Below, piece by piece: positions 56,808 to 64,000 of a stretch of DNA of 64,000 nucleotides. A model generated the notes under the pieces. That model worked only from the letters and a program-made list of their open reading frames with translations, was not told the DNA's origin and searched no databases. The position numbers and the translations under genes were made by a program. Position 1 is the stretch's first letter. Every line of letters starts with the position of its first letter. This DNA comes from Rhipidocladum racemiflorum (taxonomy: Eukaryota; Streptophyta; Magnoliopsida; Poales; Poaceae): NCBI GenBank assembly GCA_036346355.1, contig CM070591.1, positions 17,592,001 through 17,656,000 of the forward strand, written 5' to 3'.

Positions 56808-59359
56808 TGTGACACTACGGATTGGTGTGACATTATAAAATGTGAGTTTAGAGGATAAAATCTTACGGCTCGAGGTTTATTTGCGTTTTCGGGTCTTGGG
56901 GGATTAAGTGATATGACACCACGGAGTGTCGTAACCTTATTTAATTTGCTTGATGAGGTCAAAAACTTTATAAAATATGAAATTGGAGGTTAAAACTTTA
57001 CGTTATGCCGTTTAATCGCGTTTCCGGGCCGATTTTGGGAGATTGGGCCTTTCCGGGGGAGTTTGGGCCCAAGGGGGGAAGAACCGTGGGCTTTTGTGGA
57101 GAGAGATTGGCCCATGGAGGGGGGAGAACGTGGGTAAAGGGGCTAGGGGCGCCTCCTCCCTGCCCTAGCCGCCTCCCCACACACCTCCACCTCCCCCTTG
57201 CGCCTCCACCAATTCCCTCCTCCCTCTAGTCCTCTTCCTCCACCTCCACCTCAAGCTGCGCCACCGCCCCCCCTCCTCCTTGCGCCCCCAAGGACGCCCC
57301 CTCGCTGCCACGACATGTCTACGTGCTGCCCTCGCTGTTTGGAAGAACCGCGACGAGGGATCCCGAAGGATTTGGCGCGTGGGAGCGAGATCGGGTGATC
57401 GAGAGACATTCTTCGTGTTCGTCGTTCGTCGGACTAAGGTATGTCCATGGGGAAACCTTGGGGAAGGTCTAGGTGCTGTTCTCATGGTAGATTTGGAGTT
57501 TTTAGATCAAGAGGACGTGCTGCCATGGAGTAGATCTGAAAAGAACTAGAGTTCGTATTGTACTCAGTTTCGGGCAGATTTGGAGCCCGTTTTAGGGGGT
57601 GCGATTTCGCAATTTTAGATTCGGAATTTGGCTGACCTCCTGTTGAAGAAGTTGTAGGTATCGTCAAGACCTATTTTGTGTTTTTTTTTGAAAATTTTTG
57701 GAGTTACGGTCTGAAAGTTATGGCCGTTTTGGTGGGCGCTGTCCAATCTGTGTCGAGGTTGGGACAGTCTGTGTTCAACATTAGATTAAACTAATTTAGA
57801 TTTCGAATATGACCGTACAGACTTCTAGGAAGTTGTAGATAATTTCAATACCTTTCAGTGCATATAAAGAAATTGAAATTCCGCCCAGCCGTTTGGAAGT
57901 TATGGCCGTTTTACCGAGCGCTGTCAAATCTGTGATGAGATTGAGACAGTTCGTGTTCAACGTTAGATTAAACAACATTAGAATCCGAATCAGTCTTTCC
58001 CTATAACTAGAAAAAGTTGGGAAATTTCCTAAGCTACACGAGGGTGTACTAGTTTATTCAATTTGGGGTCCTAGAACAGAAGTTATGCCCATTGGAAGGC
58101 TGCTGTCCCGAAGGGACAGATTTGCCGTTTTCTGATTTTAGGAGTTGTAAGTGAAGTCGGGGTAGTGGGATTTATGTGTGCTGTTTTGTGGACTCGAGTT
58201 GAGTGTATGGCATGTATGTGCAGGTGGTGTGCCCCCGGGAGTACCCTCATTCTCTCGCCAATTCGTCGCCCGAGGTTAAAGGCAAGTGTGTTGTGATGGA
58301 TAGCGAGTTGTAGGTTGCATGTTGAGATTAGATGAAATTGTCTATATGATATATGTCCACTTGCCATGTTTTAATGATTGCTATGATATGATGAGCATGT
58401 TTAAGATGTTATGATGCCATGTGTTAATATATGAGTTTTATATATTGTTGGCATGCTTGCATACATGACATGTTACATGGCCCGGGCGGTGAGAAAGTCA
58501 TTAACTAATCCGGGAAGGTCGGTGAGAAAGTTATGACTAATCCGGAGAGCCATTAGAGTAAGTCCTACATCGTGATTCCATCTACCGTGGGTGGTGGAAG
58601 CGAGGAGTAGGCACCCTCCATCTTCGGGATGGAAGGGGGGAGAGGGTGCACACCGACGGGTGTGTACTCAACCATACCGGTATGAGTTTCCAAGGAGATA
58701 TGAGCATAACATTGCATTGCATTGCATTGCAATACATATTTAATGATGATGATGTTGTTATGTGCTCAAGTATGAGATGTTATATGTGATGTGAGGTATT
58801 ATTGTCTTGTAAATGATCTTGTTGTCCATTACAATATGCTTGCTGAGTTTTCGAACTCACACTTGTGTTTTATGTTGTTTGTTTATTTAGGTACAATGAA
58901 ATCGGCATGCGGGAAAGGGATCTAGCTACACTCCTTCACGTAGTATCATAATCTAGCTAATTCACCTGTTTTGGAGACACGACAATAAGTATTACAATAA
59001 TCATTAGTGTATGGTCTGTATGTTTGGTTGTTTCCCTCATGTATATCATGTGGGGCTATGGGGGGAGTTGTTTTAACTTCCTAGAGTTAAATTGATGCTT
59101 ATTATTTTGCTATCGATGCTTATTGATGTTTTAGTTGATGATTAGCTATCCTTATCGTTGCGTATGGATATCTCGTTTGTCTTACATATTGATATGATGC
59201 TATGTTGTTAAGTTTCATGCAAAAACAAAGGAGATGCTGTCAAAATTTCCAATTATTCCAAATGATTACTTGCTGTAATTTACCTTAAATTATGGTATTA
59301 AATGTGTCATGATCTATGTTTGGTGACATTCTGGGCTTAGTAAAAGCTGGGGTGTTACA
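56808..59359 (+). repeat. 3' LTR of LARD-2 (2552 bp)
   Basis: Same termini and same length as the 5' LTR, nearly identical throughout. Visible differences include a shorter G-run near 56896, extra bases in the C-run near 57265 and a shorter T-run near 57680. Confidence 0.95.
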
Positions 59360-59364
59360 ATGGC

Positions 59365-60660
59365 ATTAATCCATGACTCAGTAGATAATGCATGAGAAAC
59401 ATCCTTCGGCTCGAAAGAGGCAACAAAGGCAGAGTGGAGGCAGAAAGTGGACAGAGCTGACTTAGAGCGAGTGACTCGCTCAAACAGATCTCCAATGATC
59501 TGGTCAGGTGGATGAGCCTACTGAATGTGGCGGGGAGGTCCAGAAGCAGAAGTGACCTCTACTCCTCTCGTGGGAGAAGTAGGAACAGAGTCACTAGTTG
59601 CCGAAGAGTCTGCGGGTAAGGGCTGATCTCCCTGGGGTGCAGGAATGGTGACTGGATCAGGCAAGGCGCCTTCATCTCCGTCATCAACTTCCTCTGAGAA
59701 GATAGACTGAGAAAGATGAGAAGAGCCTGAAATGTCTAGTCTAGCACCAGGACTAGCCTCATCAAAGGTCACCTCATAGGTCTATATGATCCTACCCAAG
59801 TCTACAGCCCAAATCCTATAGCTACGGGCAGAAGTCGAGTAACCCAGAAAGATGCCGTCAGCTGAGCGTGACTCGAACTTATCTAGGTTCCCAGACTTCA
59901 AGAAGAAGCACTTGCAACCGAAAACACGAAAATGAGACACACTGGGCTTTCGTCCATATCTCAACTCATAAGAAGTGCGGTGCAAGTGTGCCCTAAGAAA
60001 AACTCTGTTGGCAACATGGCATGCCGTAGCTATAGCCTCAGCCCAAAACTTCCTAAGAGTATTGTATTCGTCTAGCATCGTCCTGGCCATCTCAAGCAGG
60101 GTCCTGTTCTTCCTTTCCACTACGCCATTTTGCTGAGGGACGTATGGAGAGGAGAACTGATGCTCTAAGCCTAAATCCTCACAGAAGCTGCTAAAGTAGG
60201 AGTTCTTGAACTCCGTGCCATTGTCACTGCGGATCGCCCGTAAGGCACCGGGGAGCTCAATGGACAACCTACGGACCAAACCCCTGAGGTGTGAAAAAGA
60301 CTCATCCTTCGAGGTCATGAAAAACACCCAAGAGTACCTCGAAAAATCATCGACAATGACAAGAATAGACCACTTCCCACCTGCTAACTGCACTCGAGCT
60401 GGACCAATAGTGTCCATGTGTAGCAGCTGTCCTGGTGCATCAGTCATCACTCGGGTGACTGGAGGATGGGAGGCAGCAACCATCTTGCCATGTCGGCAAG
60501 GAGAACATACAACATCTTTGACCATCTTGAGTTTAGGCAGGCCACGAATGAGATCATGGCCGCTAACTCGAGTCAAATGATCAAAGCCAATGTGACCAAG
60601 TCTCCTATGCCAAAAGGAGAGATCACGGGACTCAGAAGCAATAAGGCAATGGATAGAGTC
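59365..60660 (-). pseudogene. Copia B GAG-pre-integrase, integrase and linker
   Basis: In minus-strand order: CLIASESRDLSFWHRRLGH (about 60655-60600) with the zinc-binding HRRLGH and CSPC; the integrase core with Asp in MDTIGPARVQ (about 60410), Asp in RSDNGTEF (about 60215) and Glu in GVVERKNR (about 60125); then the GKPSVSHFRVFGCKCF block and a Ser/Pro-rich linker. The core is open from 60660 to about 59785. TAG codons then lie near 59782 and 59518, the latter explained by CAG to TAG. The apparent first residues at 60717-60661 are copia C LTR sequence read through the junction, not part of this gene. Confidence 0.9.
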
Positions 60661-60936
60661 TGTAGGACCGAGTAGGCAACTAGAGGGGGGGGTGAATAGA
60701 TGCCGAATAAAATTCAACTATTTCTTTCGGAAAATTAAAGACCCCTAAATAGCGGAAGAATATTTAATATCGTAGAGATCAAAACCCTAGATTAATTAGC
60801 GAGACAAGTCGAACAAAAATCAAAACTAGTTCTATCAAAACTCGAACAAACCTTCTAATCAAGAATCATAGCAAAAGAGTATGTAAAGAATTACATAACC
60901 TTTTCTTTATTCCAAAGCCACTCCTTCCGGGAGGAC

Positions 60937-61004
60937 ACCAAAATCTCTAATCTCACAAGATTAGAAAACCACCAAAATCTCTAATCTCACAAGATTAGAA
61001 AACC
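60937..61004. repeat. Perfect tandem 2 x 34-bp repeat
   Basis: 60937-60970 and 60971-61004 are identical. Each unit contains the short palindrome ctaatctcacaagattag. It lies within the copia C LTR. Confidence 0.9.
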
Positions 61005-61269
61005 TTAAACAAACTAAAGAAAACACAAAATCTCTTCTTTGTTGTAGGCACCTCTTGCTTCTTGCCCTTTGCCTTGATGAATTCTAAGCCCCTAGAACTC
61101 TCTATTTAAAGGACAAGAGGTGCACCAAAATCTGTCCACCAAGGCGATTGGGATTCAACTCCAACCCAAACCGAAACCGTTTCCGTTTCCTTTTCTTTCA
61201 AAACACACGCGCTTTCCGTTTCCTTTTCCTTTTTTTCAGATGTTGAATCGGTTTGCTTCTTCTTTCCAT

Positions 61270-61545
61270 ACGCAGCAAAACACACGCAACACAACGCACG
61301 CACGCCACACACATGCCCGCAACATGCACACACACGACACATGCATGCAAACACACACTCACGATGCACACACATGCAGCACGTACACACACATTAAATG
61401 CACACACACACACACTAGCATGCACACACACATGCATGCAGCACGCACGCCATGCACACACACACTCGCACATGCACACACTCACGCCATGCACACACAC
61501 ACACACTAGCATGCACACACACATGCATGCAACAAATACACATGT
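61270..61545. repeat. CA-rich compound microsatellite
   Basis: Interrupted (CA)n, (ACGC)n and CATGCA runs, including two nearly identical 60-bp segments around 61390-61450 and 61490-61545. Cys/His-rich frames on either strand are artefacts of the repeat. Confidence 0.9.
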
Positions 61546-62085
61546 ATTTGTATGAATGTGTGAAAAATTCGTATACACGTGTACGGCCACCTGCCACCAC
61601 GCTGCAACGAACGACTTCACGCGCACTGTCCTCTAGTCCAAACGTCCCGCATGACACCCTCGACCCTCACGACCTCAGTTCCTCCCTGAACCTAGTCTCG
61701 GTCCCGTCATCGACCACGTTCGACCTTGAGCAACACCTGCACGTGAACAAAAACACAAAAATAATTTCCGAGCCCAAGTCCGCGACTTGACTCAAGTTAA
61801 TCCATGCAACCACTCACACGAGCGCATTGCATCAAATAAAATCAACCAAAAACATAATTAAAAATCAGACCAAACTCTTTTGCAAAATCTGAATCTTTTC
61901 AAATAAACAAACTGGTTTCAGATCTTTTTCAAATAAAGAAACCAAAAAATAAATCGTTTCAAATTGGTTTCAAATCTTTCTCAACATCGAACCAAAATCA
62001 AATCAACTCAAATCTTTTCAAATCTCTTCGAATATTCAAATACTCATCATCAAAAACACATGGATCAAAAAACAATGATCCTTCA

Positions 62086-62098
62086 ATCTCCCCCTTGA
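62086..62098 (-). other. Polypurine tract of copia C
   Basis: CAAGGGGGAGATT on the minus strand, adjacent to the LTR. Confidence 0.85.
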
Positions 62099-63276
62099 TG
62101 AGTAATTTGACAAAACACAATAAGAGATTTGACAAAAGTATAGAAAAAAATACCAAATGAGAGTTTGAGACCAAAAAGATTCCAAGACCAAGTAAATCCA
62201 AATTCTCAAACAGTTTGAAATTCTCCTCTCTTTTTATTTTTCTTCTTCTTGACTTTTGCTCTCCCCCTTTTTGACAAAATAGTCATCAAGATCTCAAAAC
62301 TCCCCCTTAATGAATGCAGTATCTCAAGCTTTGAAGTATATTCAAGGTATATAATCAAAGTAAAGCATTTGGAGAGTTTTTACGAGAGTTTTCACATTTT
62401 GTATCAATTTATCCAATGAGAAAGCAAATTGTGAGAATATGGAGGCTCTAACACATAGAATAGTCGTTGCATAAGCAAATTAGAGCAAACAAGTAAAATG
62501 TCATAAACTGATTTTGCCAAAGCTAAAAAGAAATCTATCATGAGCAAAGAAATACTTTCAAATTCACTAATTTTTGTCTCAAGCCTTTTCAAAAATTTGA
62601 ATTTCCTTTTTCTCTTTTAGCAAGTTTGACAATTTTGCTTTGTGATCAACAGGGATGACAAGTAACTGCACACTAGCCCATACTTGTGTATGAGTAGTTA
62701 TTTATTTCTTGTATCTTTCTCGCTTTAAATTGGCAAGTGGCTTCACATTGTTCTGAACTTTTGTTTAGACAAGTAGCCTTTTCTTGCATCTTTTGAATTT
62801 AAATCCCTGGCAAGGAAGCTGCACATTGTACTAAACTTGTGTTTAGCCAAGTAGCTTTTGCTTGCATCTTTTTCAACTTGCTTTTAATATTAAAACACTG
62901 ATTTTGCTTGAGACTCATAATGATCATTTGAAGTCCAACAAAAAGCTCACACATAGTTTCTAATCAGCTCTAGCCTTTCAACAGATGACAAGAAACTTTT
63001 AAGCCTATTTCACAAATGCAATACCATAATGAACAAGAGCCAAAATATTCTCGAAAAGCATCTCAAATTGAATTATTTTAGTCTTTTAATCTTTTAGTGA
63101 GAAGTGAAGCAATGTAGCATTAATTTGACTATATACACAAGAATAGTCAACAAAGCTTTGTACTACATGATGCAATGAAAACAGGGGAGTTTTCTTTAAG
63201 TGTAACGTCAAAATAACTCCTTGTAGTAACCAAAGTCAAGTAATACAAATGAAAGAGGTAAAATCAAGACTCCCCC
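62099..63276 (-). other. Copia C 3' non-coding region
   Basis: AT-rich with additional CTCCCCCTT runs (62261 and 62300, and 63271 next to the pol stop). Positions 62640-62880 hold three diverged copies of a module ending acaagtagc-ttttcttgcatctttt. No ORF is supported. Confidence 0.7.
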
Positions 63277-64000
63277 TCAAATCAACCCATGGGGATGAAT
63301 GATCCCAAGTTCGCTGCGTAAGAAAGCAAAGCGAGAAGAATCAAGCGGCTTAGTGAACAACAACTAGCGGCTGCAACGTATTCAGCTTCAGCAGTAGATA
63401 GAGCAACTGAGGACTGTTTCTTAGAAGACCAAGAAACAAGTGAAGTGCCAAGAAAATGACATGTGCCAGAAGTACTCTTTCTATCTAATCTACACCCCGC
63501 AAAATCAGCATCAGAATATCCTAGGAGTGTAAGCGAAGAAGAACAAGAATACCAAATGCCAAATTCAGAAGTGGAGCGAATATACCTGAAAATTCTTTTA
63601 ATTGCTTGTCGATGTGATTCTCGAGGAGAGGCTTGAAATCGAGCGCACAAACATACTGCAAAATGTATGTCGTGCCTCGGCGATCAAGTACGTAGTGATC
63701 CAATCATGCTTCTGTATTCCTTTTGGTCCATCTCGACACCATTCTCGTGAAGATCCAAAATTGTTGTTGTGCTCATTGGAGTAGATACTGACTTTCCTTC
63801 TCCCATGTCGAATTTCTTTAGTAGCTCCTTTGTATACTTGGATTGGTGCAAGAAGATCCCTTCTTTCGCTTGCTTGATTTGAAATCCAAGGAAGTATGTC
63901 AACTCTCCCATCATACTCATCTCGAATTCCCTTGACATCATCTAGTAAATCTGCAACACAAGAGAGTGGGAGGATCCTCCAAAGATAATATCATCCACAT
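63277..64000 (-). pseudogene. Copia C RT C-terminus and deleted RNase H
   Basis: RT C-terminal part (MMSREFEMSMMGELTYFLGF near 63941), then RNase H with SDADFAGCRLDRKSTSGTC and TAEAEYVAAASCC. Directly after this the sequence jumps into the last ~25 codons (TKPLDSS to a stop at 63277). The C-terminal block around TKHIDIRYHF is missing, consistent with a deletion of about 200-250 bp. A further frame change lies near 63690. The remainder of pol lies outside the window. Confidence 0.88.

Larger units (their letters stand above)
50104..59359 (+). mobile_element. LARD-2: complete non-autonomous LTR retrotransposon, TSD ATGGC
   Basis: Two 2552-bp LTRs (50104-52655 and 56808-59359) flank a 4152-bp internal domain, with ATGGC at 50099-50103 and 59360-59364. 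A primer-binding site (52658-52669) and polypurine tract (56794-56807) are intact. No frame above about 90 codons lies in the internal domain and none resembles Gag or Pol. The two LTRs show about 30 substitutions and a few length changes by eye, about 1.2%. At the commonly used grass LTR rate of 1.3e-8 per site per year this is roughly half a million years. It interrupts the copia B RT. Confidence 0.95.
41729..60660 (-). mobile_element. Copia element B (SIRE/Maximus-like) inserted in copia A
   Basis: In minus-strand order from 60660: GAG-pre-integrase, integrase, linker (59365-60660), LARD-2 insertion (50104-59359), RT and RNase H (48619-50103), 3' non-coding region (43383-45042 and 48370-48618, split by a solo LTR), polypurine tract, and the 3' LTR (41729-43370). 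Its LTR terminus lies inside the gag of A, proving it is the younger of the two. Its 5' part is displaced by copia C at 60661 and lies outside the window. Confidence 0.9.
60661..62085 (-). repeat. 3' LTR of copia C (1425 bp)
   Basis: Plus strand starts TGTAGGACCG and ends GATCCTTCA. It contains the AGGGGGGGTGAATAG motif (60683), a minus-strand TATA-like TTTAAATAGA (61102-61110), a tandem 34-bp repeat and a CA-rich microsatellite. Confidence 0.88.
60661..64000 (-). mobile_element. Copia element C, 3' part, inserted in copia B
   Basis: The LTR end lies exactly at 60661, inside the GAG-pre-integrase region of copia B (homologous sequence in copia A continues at 40555). The candidate TSD start is GAGTC at 60656-60660; the partner is outside the window. 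In minus-strand order it runs RT, RNase H, 3' non-coding region, polypurine tract and LTR. Its protein is clearly diverged from A and B (for example KQAKEGIFLHQSKYTKELLKK), so it is a different subfamily of the same lineage. Confidence 0.88.

Noticed and set aside
61106..61657. Cys/Val-rich and His/Thr-rich ORFs
   Set aside because: Direct translation of the CA-rich microsatellite in the copia C LTR.

Overview
This window is plant nuclear repeat DNA. I see no host gene, tRNA, rRNA or CRISPR array. A large grass (Poaceae) genome is the best guess. The reasons are stacked SIRE/Maximus-like Ty1-copia elements, a Tat-lineage Ty3-gypsy element, two CACTA (En/Spm) DNA transposons, a large LTR element with no coding capacity, and GC-rich coding remnants beside AT-rich spacers. 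The species cannot be named from sequence alone. Almost every base belongs to one of about a dozen transposable elements inserted into one another. Most boundaries are fixed by target-site duplications (TSDs) read directly from the sequence.

Layout, left to right. 1-5676: part of a non-autonomous LTR retrotransposon on the minus strand (LARD-1), carrying a small solo LTR of its own family (419-1185). 5677-9233: 3' part of copia element A (minus strand), with a solo gypsy-type LTR at 7841-8442. 9234-36224: a decayed Tat-type gypsy element on the plus strand. Its gag-pol lies at 9236-14998 and its antisense accessory genes at 32514-32855 and 33489-36091. A CACTA element (15328-32263, TSD GTT) split it, and a second CACTA (15468-20820, TSD TTG) sits inside the left end of the first. 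36225-38469: a truncated LTR of another gypsy family. 38470-41728: the rest of copia A (RT back to gag). 41729-60660: copia element B, inserted in the gag of A. B holds a 3.3-kb solo LTR (45043-48364, TSD AACTC) and a complete 9.26-kb LARD-2 (50104-59359, TSD ATGGC). 60661-64000: the 3' part of copia element C, inserted in B.

How the parts relate. The copia stack A > B > C is head-to-tail on the minus strand. The outer CACTA carries three minus-strand units: an acidic low-complexity ORF, a TNPD-like transposase, and a multi-exon second gene with a Transposase_24-like region, a DUF8039-like region and an Ulp1/C48 protease with its His, Asp and Cys residues in place. Nearly all coding regions are broken. 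In the Tat element all nine premature stops can be explained by C-to-T or G-to-A transitions, as expected of methylated, silenced DNA. LARD-2 looks like the youngest insertion, because its two 2552-bp LTRs differ by only about 30 substitutions by eye. The most noteworthy structures are a near-perfect 122-nt-arm hairpin in the CACTA end, a second hairpin of about 200 bp in the inner CACTA, a cluster of five perfect TGACGTCA sites in an LTR fragment, and the colinear non-coding LARD pair.
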